From Hippopus hippopus (lineage: Eukaryota > Mollusca > Bivalvia > Cardiida > Cardiidae), in NCBI GenBank assembly GCA_946811185.2, contig OX328106.1, forward strand, positions 10,086,777-10,150,776: a stretch of DNA of 64,000 bases. Reading direction: 5' to 3'. Below, one piece after another: positions 1 through 11,845 of this stretch (position 1 is its first letter; every line of letters begins with the position of its first letter). The notes below the pieces were generated by a model. That model was not told where the DNA came from. It made no database searches and worked only from the letters and a program-made list of their open reading frames with translations. Made by a program: the position numbers and the translations under genes.

Positions 1-224
1 CAGTTTTAATGTCTTTTTTGACAAGTTTATGTGATAACTCTGTGTTAAATGTAATTACCTTGATCAATATTGAAAAAAATAACATCAATTAGTAGCCGTG
101 GCGGCAACGATGTCTCGATAGGGTTAACGCCCCTTTAAATGGTATGTAAAACAGATATTTTATGGCGATAGCGCACCTAGTTTTGTCTTTCCGGTGTTTC
201 AACAGTACGAGGCCCCGGCTCCTG

Positions 225-460
225 CACTGCTCTGAAGGGTCCTTTTTGGCTAGGTGGTAAAATGTAGGACTCGTAACCTTGACGTCCCGACTTTGAGTCT
301 CACTGGAAGGTGTTGTTTTTTTTTTTTGTGGGACGGTCGTTTGGCAACACACCTCAGAGCCCCAGCCTAGTACTGGTGAAACCCAAGATATACATGAATA
401 CGTGAGCTGTCGCTGTGATATGAATGAAATAATGTTGAAAGCGGCGTAAAACACCATTTC
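225..460 (+). mobile_element. tRNA-derived SINE (D family)
   Basis: A-box-like GGCTAGGTGGTAAAA followed by a degenerate B box, then a body ending in GTTGAAAGCGGCGTAAAACA, the shared tail of the D family seen in inverse orientation at 14926-15148. Internally it contains a poly-T expansion. Confidence 0.6.
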
Positions 461-1137
461 ATATTGAACTTAAAATGCTCTGTACGGTCTGATCTTGATG
501 TACATTGTCCACAAAAGCAAGTAATGTTATGTTCTTAGATTCGTACCAGAGTATCACGCTGTATTTAATTCAAATTGATGTTTAATTTCTAAACTGGTAG
601 CCTGTCTTCGATTCTTTTATCAACAATAGGTAACACCTAATGCTACAAGGCAGAAATCTGCCTAGTCCGATACTTCATGAAATAACGCGAGACTTGGAAA
701 TTTAAATTGTGATATAATTTATACACAAAGATAGACCTTATCGATAAAGATTAAATCTTTAGCGAGTTTGATAAAATTGACCGTGGTCAGCAAAAAAATG
801 TCTGTAAGAAAATTGTACCCAAAGATAGAATATTGCCCCGTTATTTTAAAACAGAAATTAAGGTATGCTGTTACGGGCTGTCTGATAGGTGGATTCGGTT
901 CATATGAACACCAGTAACTGCCATCGATAAATAGGGTCTTGCCTGCTGCCTATTGGATGATTACGGGAGATAAAACGGGTACCAGTTTATTCGATTTCGT
1001 TTTATGCTCCATGCAAAACCTGTATAATGATTGGTATCTAAAATTCGTAAATTTATGATTTAATAAAGCTGTGGGTTATTAAAAAACAAAAACGTCTTAG
1101 GCTGACAAGAACGACTCATAGCGCTTTAAAGGACTGC

Positions 1138-1191
1138 GTAGATCAAGATCAGATTACACTAAAGTAAACTGTTGTCTGATCTTGCATCTAC
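1138..1191. repeat. B-type short palindrome
   Basis: Founder description of family B: ~55 bp with arms TAGATCAAGATCAGA and TCTGATCTTGATCTA around a short loop, often followed by a trinucleotide-rich GTCCGCAAAAG tail. Non-coding; long enough to fold into a hairpin. This copy has imperfect arms. Confidence 0.7.
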
Positions 1192-1326
1192 TCTACTCGA
1201 TTCGTTTAAATTTTATCCACAACTTTACTGTCTAAATTTTTTTTTTAATTTATGTAATATATTCTGTTATATTGTGCAACTACTGGTTGGAATTTTTTTT
1301 AGTATTTTCAGTACCTGAACGTATAA

Positions 1327-1551
1327 CTCTTTAACAGACGAAAGACAATTTTACACTCGTCCAAATTGAACACTTTTGCAGACAACACACTCATGTGAGT
1401 CAGACGTAAAAATGCCATATAAAGAATTAGAAAACATTATAGGAAAATGAGAAAATGCTGGTCAGCAGGATTTTTTCCTGTTCCCACAAACTTTACAAAA
1501 AATGTCTTTTTCAGGGTCGTTAAAACTCGAGACTGTGTGGTGAAGGGTTAG
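1327..1551. mobile_element. C-type MITE
   Basis: Family C is ~230 bp, ends CTCTTTACCAAAC / GTTTGGTAAAGGG next to TTAA, with a central near-perfect palindrome around GGAGAAAATGCTGGT. TTAA plus CCCTTT ends suggest piggyBac-type mobilisation. This copy has a diverged centre. Confidence 0.6.
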
Positions 1552-1716
1552 AAATGATGGTAACTTGCAAAGAATTGTAAGAATTTAATATTTGATGTAT
1601 AATGTAATTGCCTGTAACAGGATAATATCATGTCATCACAAAGCGCTGTCTAGTACATTAGAATTATATTAATTTGACCTATCTGACACCAATCACTGTT
1701 TTGGTTCTTGTCGCTG

Positions 1717-1770
1717 TGTAGGTCAAGATCAGACTGCATTAAACGTGCATACTGACCTTAGATCCATACA
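1717..1770. repeat. B-type short palindrome
   Basis: Diverged B copy (GGTCAAGATCAGACTGCATT against TGACCTTAGATCC). Confidence 0.6.
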
Positions 1771-2182
1771 TCACACTTACATAGCCGTGAAATTGAAACG
1801 TGTATATTCATAAATATTGAGGTTTGAGAAACATTTCAATTATCTTTTTGCCAAACGATCTCCGTAGACTGAGCAACAAGGCTTTGGAAAATATAGGGGA
1901 AAACAGGAGAAAACTCTGATTTCCTTGCTTTCCCCCCGTACCCCTTTTTCCACTAAACTTTCCACATTTTCAAGGACAAATTACATCATTTGGGCCGTAC
2001 ATAGTTGTATTTAAAGTCTTTCAAAATGGACCAGTCGAAAATTGTATCATGTGGAAAAGAACTTTATACAGACAATTTGAAATGAAAAGAAAAAAAGAAG
2101 TTATTACGGTAGCACCATGTGTTTTGACTGTTTGCTCCTGGTAGGGAAAGGAGCAAAACTACCACATTAAACATTTGTCATG

Positions 2183-2256
2183 ACAGGAATTCGAACCCAT
2201 TCCTGTTAAAAACCATAGCCAAGCTTCTGTACCAACTAGGCTATCAACTCAAAATA
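2183..2256 (-). repeat. tRNA-like SINE head
   Basis: On the - strand: A box TAGCCTAGTTGGTACAG and B box GGGTTCGAATTCC at tRNA spacing. The acceptor stem does not pair, so a SINE head or tRNA pseudogene rather than a working tRNA. Confidence 0.5.
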
Positions 2257-2337
2257 ATATCTGTAGCATTTGGAAATGTTCTGTTGCAATACACTGTATA
2301 AGCCTGTACCATTTTTGACAAAGTAACTTCAAAACAA

Positions 2338-2573
2338 TATGAGCCATGCTCCGGCAAAACTGGGCTTAATGCATCTCCATGATCCATGATACCAAGCAAG
2401 CCATCACATACTTATGGATCCATGATAACCACTTTTTTTTAAACAACCCACTTAATCATGATGTAGACTGGTCCTTGGACATACAGTAAATTGAACAATA
2501 GTGAAAAGTTTTATCCAGGTCGATACTTTTCGTAGTTGCTTTAAGCCCCCTTTTCAAAGAACATGGGTCATAT
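2338..2573. mobile_element. A-type palindromic MITE
   Basis: Family A is ~240-275 bp with ends ATATGAGCCATGCTCTG / CAGAGCATGGCTCATAT and an inner palindrome AGCCTGCGCAGTCCGCGC...GGCTGACCTGGGTCGA. Non-coding. Frames within it give the recurrent peptide KRGLNASAKSID. First of three A copies within 1.2 kb. Confidence 0.75.
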
Positions 2574-2930
2574 AAAAAGAAGTAGAATGTATAAAAGAAA
2601 AAAAAAATCAGACTGGTACCCAGGCTACGAGAGCGGATAAAGAGTTAAACATTTTGTCAGACTGGTTTGTCAACATTGGATGTAAGATAGCAGAGTACGA
2701 GTGGTTGTAATAGAAACCGTACATCTGCAGAAACAGTTTTCAAACCTCCATAATTGAGTCGTTTGTAGAGTTTATCATTGTTGTCATTTTTCTAGAATTC
2801 CAGTCATTTCGACAGTTTCGTTCATTGCGGAACAATTTGTTCTGCTAAATATTTACCAGATGATGTCGGGTCACATTCGGATAAAAACTATTAAATCAGT
2901 CTTGTTTTCTCAAATCTGGTCAAGTGCAAA

Positions 2931-3192
2931 TGAGCCATGCTCTGTGAAAAGGGGCCTTAACGCATCTGCAAAAAGTATCGACCCAGGTCAACCTGCGCAG
3001 TCCGTGCAGGCTGACCTGGCCGAAATTTTTTGCTTTTGGTAAATTTTCTGCATGTCAAAAGACCATTGTACATCATGATTCAGTAAGTTGTTGTACAAAA
3101 CGGATTCTATGGCTCTATAATACTGTGATGACTTGCGTAGTATAATACATCGCGGAGATGCATTAAGCCCCCGTTTGCCAGAACATGGTTCA
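2931..3192. mobile_element. A-type palindromic MITE
   Basis: Both ends preserved (TGAGCCATGCTCTGTG, and inverted near 3192), with the inner GCGCAGTCCGTGCAGGCTGA palindrome. Confidence 0.75.
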
Positions 3193-3251
3193 AATTTTTT
3201 ATGTTATCGATGCTTTTAGTTCTTCCTGTTTGACTTTGTTTGTCCGATTTA

Positions 3252-3511
3252 TATGAGCTATGTTCCGGCAAAAGTGGTCTTAATGCATCTCCCTGATGCA
3301 TGATACCAAGCAGGTTATCACATAGCTATGGATCCATAGAAGTCAGTTTGTCTAACAACCGTCAGAATCATGAGATAGACTTGTCCTTTGACCTGCAGTA
3401 AATTGACCAATAACAAAAAGTTTCGGCACAGGTAAGCTTACGCGGACTGAGCAGGCTGACCTGAGTCGTTACTTTTGCAGATGCCCTCTTTTCACAGAGC
3501 ATGGTTCATAT
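3252..3511. mobile_element. A-type palindromic MITE
   Basis: Inverse orientation to the previous copy; ends ATATGAGCTATGTTCC and CAGAGCATGGTTCATAT. Confidence 0.7.
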
Positions 3512-3877
3512 GAATATTGCAGTATTGTGTTGTTAGTATACAAATCTGCGAGAAGGCAGAAAACTAAATCTTTATGACAGTGACATGATATTTCGTGATT
3601 TTTATGATTGATTTTTGCCCTGATTTCCGTTTGTAAGATTTGAAAATACTTGGTGAATCAGGTTATATGATACTACTTCGATCTATTATAAAATTACAAA
3701 ATACTAGTCTATGTGCTAAGAAATATACTATTCTAATTGTCTGGTTTTTGAAGTTTGCAATGAACGTAAAAGTAAGAGAAAACGTTAACGGCATATTGAC
3801 GTTATGGCGTTATTTATGTCGTCAGACTCAGTGATGAAGTTTTTCAGTTTGGTTTTCGAAAAGATTATGCTAGGGGG

Positions 3878-4312
3878 GAATTTTTATCTTAGGTTACTGT
3901 TAAGATATTCTCTTCTTCATGCATTGTCTGTCTGTAAATCACTTTGATTGCTTTCCCCAAATAGAGGACTTGCTGACCTTATGTACTGACCATGGCTAAT
4001 TAGGGTTACGGTTAGGTTAGGGCTTACGGTTAGGGTTAGGGTTTGGGTTTAGAGTTAGGATTACAATCATGGTGCAACAAGGTCCCTGAGATCAGTTGGG
4101 AGGATCCGACTTTTGAACACTATCTACAATCCATTTAGTTCACAGAGCGGACAAGGTCCCAAACAAGTCTCGGGGTTCCTACACTCAAGTATAAGTGTCC
4201 CTCAGTTTTGTTGTCAAAGAATTTTCATCTCAGATTAGTGTTAAGGCATTCTCTTTCTTCATGCATTTTCTGTCTGTAAATCCCTTTGATTGCTCTCCAC
4301 AAATAGAGGACT
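3878..4312. repeat. Direct duplication flanking TTAGGG-like repeats
   Basis: A ~90 bp unit at 3878-3967 recurs at 4218-4312 (shared CTTCATGCATT, TCTGTCTGTAAATC, CAAATAGAGGACT). The spacer holds telomere-like repeats. Confidence 0.7.
4005..4060 (+). repeat. Interstitial telomere-like repeat
   Basis: Degenerate array of TTAGGG-type units (GGTTAGGGTTAGGGTTTGGG core), the canonical metazoan telomere word, in an interior location. Confidence 0.6.
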
Positions 4313-4313
4313 C

Positions 4314-4340
4314 GATCTCTCTCTCTCTCTCTCTCTCTCT
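4314..4340. repeat. (CT)n microsatellite
   Basis: About 13 CT dinucleotides. Confidence 0.9.
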
Positions 4341-4399
4341 CAATCTTGAGGCTTTTTGGGCTGACAGAAAATCAAATGTTCAAATATCCTGAATGTAAA

Positions 4400-6680
4400 A
4401 ACGTCCCAAAAACATTTTGACAAACGAATAAATTGCACGTATCACAATGTTTTTCAAAAGAGCCTATTAATTCATATGTAGCTAACGCGCTTGAATTGGA
4501 GAAAGGATAAGACGGAGTCACTATCCGAAAGCAGCTGTTCTTTACCAATCTGAGAAACACCATTTGTTCCGAGAATGTTCGAAAAGCATTTAGTTGGGCT
4601 GGTCCGATAGGTATCTATGGATAGATTAAGATGTCATTAATCACAAAATTAATAGTAATTAGGCCTCACTCACTTCACTTCGGTCGTTCAACTGAGATGG
4701 ATAAAATAAAATATGGCAGCTATCTAAGGCCTACATCTGAGATCTCGTGGTCTCGCGTGTTTTTGTACGAATCGTCACGATCTTTTAAGAGGTATCTTTT
4801 TTTATGAGTTTGAGATTTCTTGCTATATTTTGTTCAATATCATTTGATAACGTTAACTACGCTGATTTTAATACTAAATAATTGCAGCCTTTAAAAATAT
4901 TATAATCCTACACTGGAATTGCAGGAGATTCTCGTTGTTGTTCTTGATTTCGTTTTTAATCGTTGCGAGATAATATGAAATGTCTGTTTTGTATCAGTAC
5001 CATAGTTTGCAAGACAGTGTACGCAATGTCTGATGTTGCTCCATTGGTGACGAAAGCTTGTTAATTTCAGCATAATATTTCCCTTTTAAATTTCAAAACT
5101 CAAGATTCTATTTATCTTAAATTCACCGAAATATTTTGAACAAACTGTTACGAGGTTTTGCTTTATGGTTTGAGGTTTTTGCTCCATGATTTTTTAGCCA
5201 ATCAACGATTGCTAAAAATTGAGCAGCAGTTTGTTTTCTTTTTCCACAATAATTTCTACACATTCAAAGACATTTTACCGTATTTAATTTGTATTCTGCA
5301 AATGTATTCAATTTGGGCAAATGTAAAAGTTTGATATTTGGTAAAGAGTTAACAATTTCAGCGTCACAGGCGAACACAATGGAAGACAAAAGACAGTTAC
5401 TTCCCTTGGTAGCTCCCCACAACTAACTAGGTCCTGAATAAGGTATTACTTGGTTTTTATCCTTGATATCCTTTGCACTATTTAGGAATGACCGGGTAAT
5501 ACATCCTTGAAAATTTATCAAACCAAATATATATTCGACAGCAAGCAGTGTATTTTTATTTTAAATGCTGTGACCGAACATGGAATTAGGAACATGTTAG
5601 CGCTGTTTTTATTTCTTGATTTCTCACTAATAGATCTATAGCATTATTCAAAGTATTTTTTCTTGTTTCGTTGCCGATTTAGTTCGAATTGATAAGAAAG
5701 TTGTTGAAAAACTTTGGTTGCTTAAATTAGACCGAAACACCAACTAGAATATAACTGAAATAAACCCTCTTTCTCTATGTATTCGACGCCATTTTCTGGT
5801 TTGTCGGGCATAGCAACCAAAATACCTCGTCACCAAGGTGGGCGTGCCAAACTCGCGTTTGCAGAAAGGTCAATTGGTTACCCAGGTTTTATGTAACAAG
5901 GAAGATAATTTGAATTTCACTTTTCCCCCATTGTTTAACGTAGCCACCGACGGCCCCAGAGGTTACACGTATATGTCATTCTCAACCCTGAAGAACAATT
6001 TTTCGGCCATTTTGAATTTCTCCACATGGAGAAAAAGTTGGACTGTATCCGTACTTCAGCTTCCTTGACAACTAGAAGGTTGATTTAATACAAGAAGAAT
6101 TCAACACAAAGTCAACGAGATTGACTTTAATTATTTTGTGTTAAAATTTCTTAAAATTTTTAGACGACGATCCACTAGCATTTCCCACTTGTGCGCCTAT
6201 CATAACAAAAATATCGGAATAATATTGTTAGTTTCAATGACGTATGAACTACGCAGTTCGACATTCTTGCTTTGCCTTCATTTTTTTCTGATGTTCGGGC
6301 TTGATCCCGTTCGTCCTTTTACAGTTCGCCCTATTTCGTGTTCGTTTTGGTTTCGAACACCCTTCTCAACGTCTTGAGTTTTTTTCACCCTTTGTTCAAA
6401 ATGGTAATTAAAAGGTTACTTCTCCAGTGGTTATTTGAAAAAGAATTAAGAAAAAAGAGTATTGTAAATATTGTTGATTTTTAGAAAGCTGACACGAGGA
6501 CGAGGGATAGATAGTTGTGTAGTACATAGATACATGTAGAGGATTGGATGAAAGATATTTTAGGAGATTTGGAACGACAGAGAGAGGAAGAGTGCTTGAT
6601 GCAATGTTTTGGTTTGGTTGGGTCGTTTATTCGGTTAATGGATGGATGGGTGGATGTATGATTTTGATATGGGAGAAGAA
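4400..6680. other. No recognised feature
   Basis: AT-rich sequence with only short open frames (76 codons at 5838, 79 at 6138) that lack recognisable domains or gene context. Confidence 0.4.
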
Positions 6681-6684
6681 GATT

Positions 6685-6985
6685 CATTGTATGGTGTTAA
6701 ACGCCATTTTCAACACTATTTGAATTATATCAGGACGGCCAGTGCACCTATCCATGCTTTCCAGGAGTTTCTTTTACCAGTACTCCTCATAATATTCTTT
6801 CCATTCCACTGGCTGCTTTCCCACTCAGCCATCATCAAAACGATGGTCAGCGGTGAGACAGGAATGAATCCTGTCGCAGTGGTTATCATCAGTCCTCGGA
6901 AAGAAATTGGCCGAGCCGAGGATCGAACCAGCGACCGCCTGTTCTCAAGTCATGTACGCTACCGATTGAGCTACCGAGAGAAGAA
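6685..6985 (-). mobile_element. tRNA-derived SINE (D family)
   Basis: Read on the - strand: A box TAGCTCAATCGGTAGCG and B box GGTTCGATCCTCG in a tRNA-like head, a body containing CAGCGGTGAG / GGAATGAATCCTG (given as + strand), and the tail near CGGACTGGCC...GTTGAAAATGGCGTTTAACA. Polymerase III-type internal promoter. Non-coding. Confidence 0.75.
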
Positions 6986-7937
6986 GAATGGATAGATAGA
7001 TGGATATAAACATATCTAGATGGATAAGGTTTTAAAAAAAAATTAGTATCAATATATGCAGCTTACTAGATTTAAGAAAATAATCCAAGTTTATCAAAAT
7101 TATGTAGATTAGATCTATCCAGAGTTTATCATATTAAAGTGATTCAGAGGTAGACAAGCAAAAATCATGACGCATTCTCACAACTGGTCAGCAGAGCTAG
7201 AGAAAAACATTGTATACACATATTCTTGCAAAGGTGCGAAAGGGGCTGATGCTGAATACACATCCTGGCCCTCGCTGGAAGGAGTACTGTAACCAGTAGA
7301 TATACGCCCCCATCCCCTTAGCTGGTTGGGGGGGGGGGGGGATGGGAGAAGGTGACGGTACTATTTGGTAGTACCTGTTGAGCATTAAGCATGCTCTTAT
7401 TTTTCACTTTTTTTTTCCACAGAGCTGATTGTGCTGGCTTTTCACCTGCCAATGACCTGGTTTTGACCCTTATAACCCGTAAGGAACTGTAATGTATGCC
7501 TACCTGACTTTATTTTCAGACACACTAGTAATTTTAGGAGGAACTTCTCCTTTTCCAAACATGGTTTGGATTAGCATTAAGATCTAATCTTGAAAATATA
7601 TCTGGATCTATGATATAAAGTTTTGCTTTTCAAGGATTTTCCAAGTAGTAAAAAGAGACAATTTCTTGTAATTTTACTTTTCATTATTTCTCTGCATATT
7701 GAATCCCCAAAGAGTTTTGACAATATTCAGATTTAAGTGCCTGAAAATTACGTCGTCTACATTTGCTAACGATATTTCTTGTAGATCTCTATGTGCAATT
7801 AGCAGATCTATACAAAGTTCCTCTTTTTTTTCGGTTAGGTTTCTACACCCCTACGTAGTGAAATGAAAATGATCAGAAATAACATATTTCCTACTGTTCA
7901 CAGAGCCATAATAAATTTCGGTATTTGTATACATGTT

Positions 7938-8190
7938 TATTTGGTGTTAACGCAACTTCAACATTACATCAGTTAAATCGTGGCAGCAGGTGCACCTATC
8001 CTTGCTTTCCTGGAGTGCCTTTTATCAGGATATGCACTTACTTCTTTTCAGGCCACTGGCTGTCTTCCCACCTTATCTTTACCCAAACAACGATCGGCGG
8101 TGACAAGAGGATGAATTGTCGCAATGACTATATAACCAATCCTCGGAAAAAAAGCTAGTCAAGCTGGGATTCTAATTAGCGACCCCTGAT
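7938..8190 (-). mobile_element. SINE (D family), diverged
   Basis: Same body as 6685-6985 (GTGCACCTATCC, GATCGGCGGTGACAAGAGG on +); the tRNA-like head is degraded. Confidence 0.6.
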
Positions 8191-8217
8191 AATTTGGGGC
8201 TAAATTTCTTCACAAGT

Positions 8218-8443
8218 TAACCCTTTACTACACAATCCCGAGTTTAAACGACCCTGAAGGAGAAGGATTCTGAGGCCATTGGGGAAAAAGGATAAAATAC
8301 TGGTAACCAGCATTTTCTTCTTTTGCCACAATGTTTTCTACCCTGTTAAGTACTTTTGTTTCATTTGTCTCTTTCGAATTCGTTTTCTGCAGAAGTTTAC
8401 AATTTTGAAGAGTGTAGAATTTGTCGTTTGGTAAAGAGTTAGA
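8218..8443. mobile_element. C-type MITE
   Basis: Starts TTAACCCTTTACTACAC and ends GGTAAAGAGTTA. Centre TGGTAACCAGCATTTTC. One end retains full TTAA. Confidence 0.75.
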
Positions 8444-8732
8444 GCAGTAGATATCTACTGCCATCAAAAATTTGCAGGGCAGTGTCAAATAAACATATTT
8501 GTACCGACCAGTTATTGTACGGATTACGTTTAAATATGTCTGAGAAAATAAGTCTGTTTCGCCCGTTTCTAGGCTTTGCCTATTTTCATATTAGAGAGGG
8601 ATACAAGACAAAACCCATCATAAGTAACGCCTGGTTTTTAACGTGCTCATTGTATAGAACCTAGGTATAACTTCTCGTGTGCAAAACTTTTTAGTAATAT
8701 TAAATAGTACCGAAAGAGGTTGAGTATATATA

Positions 8733-10227
8733 CTGAACCAAAAAAGAAACTTCCCCTGTGTTTAAGTGCAAATGCAATGTTATTAAAAAAAATCAAAATA
8801 TCAGATGACCTACATATATTCGGGCGAACGATTATGTGTCCGATAAAACAAATTTTAAGTCGATTGAAAGCATTTTGCAGAAGAAACCCGCTGAAAGCGA
8901 TTTTCACGTGCATGCACGGACCAGTATAATTCGTGTATATATTTTTGAAACCTTTCAGTCTAATTTTATAGACTTTCATGTGAGTAAGATAAACACGTTG
9001 AAAAAAATTAAATTCTTTTTAGTTTTCTTTATTTTTGATATGCCTAGAATTCCGCAAAATTTACACGAACGTGCCATTGGCATGCTTAATGCTGGTATGA
9101 CGATGAATGCTGTTGCTATGAATATTGGATGTTCTACTCGTGCTATTCGACACCTTAGGCAACGTTTTCAAGCAACAGGGCGTACGGAAGATCGACCACG
9201 TAGTGGACGTCCTCGCGTCACGACGCGCGGCCAAGACCGCTATATTCGGAACACCCACCTGCGCAATCGCTTCCAAACTGCCACAGCCACTGCTGCTAAC
9301 ACCCCTGGTACACATAACAACCGTATATCTGCCCAAACTGTGCGCAATTGCTTGCACGAGGGTGGGCTACGTGCACGTCGTCCATACGGTGGTTGTGTTT
9401 TGACGCGACGCCACCGCGTAAAATCGTGTTAATTGGGCACGTACACACCAACGCTGGCTTAGACAACAATGGAATAGCGTTCTTTTCTCTGACGAGTCCA
9501 GGTTTTCCATTCATCGAGGTGATGGCAGGGTTCGAGTATACCGTAGGAGAAATGAACGTTATGCCGACTGTTGCGTACTTGAACGAGATCGTTTTGGGGG
9601 TGGGGGTTCTGTCTTGGTCAGGGCGGGCATTGCACATGGCTTTCGCACTAATCTCGTCGTTATCGAAGGGAATTTGAATGCCCAACGCTACCGAGATGAA
9701 ATTCTTGCGAGGCACGTTATCCCACTGTTTCAAAATAATGCCAATATCACTCTTTTTCAGCATGATAATGCCACAAGCCATACAGCTAGGGACAATGTGA
9801 ATTTCCTCAGGGTGAATAACATTGCATTTATTAATGACTGGCCTGCCAAAAGCCCTGATCTGAATCCCATTGAACACCTTTGGGATAATTTGGACCAGCG
9901 TGTTAGACGTCGCCCTATTCCACCGTCAAACGTCATACAGCTAAGACAAGCCTTAATTCAGGAATGGAACAACATTCCACAAGCCGAAATCAATACACTT
10001 ATACGTTCTATGCGCCAACGATGCCAGGCAGTCCTTCATGCTGAAGGTGGTCATACCCGGTATTAATTTGTGATTTTGGTGAGCGACACCTTCCGCATTT
10101 TAACTACCATTTCACACAAAGTCGCAATAAAATACTCTTTCAATGCATATAAATCTAGTTTAATCCTGATTTTCATATTTGTGTATATCTGCACTTAAAC
10201 ACAGGGGAAGTTTCTTTTTTGGTTCAG
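8733..10227 (+). mobile_element. Tc1-like DNA transposon, full length
   Basis: A 1495 bp element with terminal inverted repeats that match base for base by hand over 40 positions including the TA (left 8731-8770, right 10190-10229). It is flanked by TA, the Tc1/mariner target duplication, and sits in a (TA)n tract. Ends read CTGAACC...GGTTCAG. It encodes one transposase on the + strand. The unblemished repeats and single coding lesion suggest a young insertion. Confidence 0.93.
9040..10066 (+). pseudogene. Tc1-like transposase, one frameshift
   Basis: Cut-and-paste transposase that would bind the inverted repeats and excise at TA. The true start is probably the ATG at 9040 (MPRIPQN...); upstream in-frame codons are AT-rich leader. 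The N-terminal half holds two helix-turn-helix segments and a GRPR hinge. The frame breaks in an A-run at about 9418-9424 (one extra A), giving a stop at 9432, then resumes in another frame and stays open to 10066. Catalytic residues are visible after the break: Asp in FSDESRF, Asp in HDNATSH, Glu in SPDLNPIEHLW. By hand count 35 residues separate the second Asp and the Glu, so DD35E rather than the DD34E of classical Tc1. A usual Trp in the VWAGI segment is Arg here. Inactive as it stands. Confidence 0.9.
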
Positions 10228-10334
10228 TATATATATATGGACAGTACTTGTTATACAGGTTGTTTTGGGACTCTAGTAAATGTATATACAGACACGTGGT
10301 TAGGAAGTATGTATTATTTGGTGTCCTTGGTCAT

Positions 10335-10410
10335 GAGAGAAGCATAGGGTAAGCATCGGTCTCGCAACCAAAAGGTCTTCGGTTTGATACCCGGAAGCGG
10401 GTTTCAACTT
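10335..10410 (+). repeat. tRNA-like SINE head
   Basis: GGTAAGCATCGGTCTCGCAA (A-box region) and GGTTTGATACCCGG (B box) at tRNA spacing, with no matching acceptor stem. Confidence 0.45.
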
Positions 10411-11504
10411 TGGAACTGTTCAATGGCCCATACATGGTGCGAATACTGGTGTAGTTTCCAGGAAGCAGAATCGAGAGATTAGTGCAAGTTGTAAGAACTT
10501 GTTTCTCAATCGATGTAAAATAACTATGTATAAACTAAACTATAGTTTATATTGGTCTCATGTCATTCAATGCATTTTTATTTAGCCAATGTGATGTAGC
10601 AGATGCATAGGGATAAACAGCTCAATTGTTGTATGTGTCACATCTTCTTCTCCACTATGCATGTAACACAAATATGATGGTCTGCATCTTTAGCTGGGAT
10701 GAACCAATGAATCCTGCTCTTGCCATAATGTTATTTTAAGACACTAAGACCTAGAAGACCTTTACAGGCTATCCCAGTTAAACATATATGATATCCTGCC
10801 CCTGGATGGCAAAGGAATAAACAAGATTTGTCGTGTAAGACTTTAATACAAGTTACGCAAAAAGAAAACATTACTTCTAAAATGATTGTGGTCCATTCTG
10901 AAAGTGCCTTTTATGGGTCAGGACATGTGTTTAGTGGAATAGCTGTAACGTGACAAATAAATGATGCAAAAAGAGGACAAATGTACCTTGGCTGTTTTTT
11001 TTTTCAACTTTTGACTTAATCGATAATAGAATTATTGGTGTAATGGCGACTCTGTAACAGATTGTATAAACAGACCTTTGATAAACTTTATTGCTGTAGC
11101 ATTTTGAGTAAATTGGTTTTAAGGTTACATTTTGTTTGTTAGTATACATTGTATTTAGCGCCGCTTTCACCATTATTGCAGTTATGTTTCATTCAGAAGA
11201 TATTTCATATGTATTCTTTGGTATCTGTTCCATTCTAATGTTGGTCAACTGACTAATTGTTTGCTTAATCAGACTGCTTGAGCAAGTGATTAGTCGATTA
11301 ACTGAGGTAAAAGTTCCTTTGATTGTTCAACGATGACAATCAAGTTTTCCTTCCATATATCTATATATCTATGTAACTTCAAAACTGAAAATACCCATTT
11401 CAATTATTTTCTTACTTAATATATGATTATATATACAAACCTTTTAAAACTGCAAATAGAGTAATGAAAGAAACCGCGTGACGTATGCATATTTTAGATT
11501 ATTT

Positions 11505-11571
11505 ATACAACATGTATGACTATAATCTTTGTTAAGTTTTTGTCAAATAAACGATGTTCTGTTCTGTTCTG
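11505..11571 (+). repeat. Retroposon 3' tail, (TTCTG)n
   Basis: GACTATAATCTTTGTTAAG, AATAAACGATG and a tandem GTTCTGTTCTGTTCTGTT end. The same sequence recurs at 18628-18690, so it is probably the conserved 3' end of a CR1/L2-like LINE or a SINE sharing its tail. Confidence 0.5.
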
Positions 11572-11576
11572 TTATA

Positions 11577-11686
11577 TGTCGTGGCGGCCAGTGCACCTAT
11601 CCATGCTTTCCTGGCTTCTCTCTTACAAGTACTTAGCACAATATACTGAACTCCAAAGCCTCTTGCTGCTTTCCCACATAACCATC

Positions 11687-11721
<35 letters not shown>

Positions 11722-11845
11722 GCGATGGGAGAGGCATGAATGCAATCGCAAAGACTATAATCAATCGCCGAAAAACAAAAGAAAAACCTGAACGAACTGG
11801 GGATTCGACCCAGCGGTCTCCCAGTTTCAATCCCTGTGCCACAGT
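11577..11845 (-). mobile_element. SINE (D family)
   Basis: Starts CGTGGCGGCCAGTGCACC on +, contains an A26 tract (about 11692-11717) and ends in a diverged tRNA-like head with GGATTCGACCC. Confidence 0.65.

Noticed and set aside
2860..3042. Recurring peptide KRGLNASAKSIDPxQPAQSxQADL (also 15688, 22606, 30650, 33510)
   Set aside because: It appears wherever an A-type MITE is read in one frame. No selection on codons and no consistent start or stop, so not a protein family.
6642..6995. 117-codon + strand frame
   Set aside because: It lies almost wholly within a SINE whose tRNA-like head reads on the opposite strand.
8836..9039. N-terminal extension of the Tc1 transposase
   Set aside because: AT-rich and unlike any transposase; the family begins at the Met at 9040.
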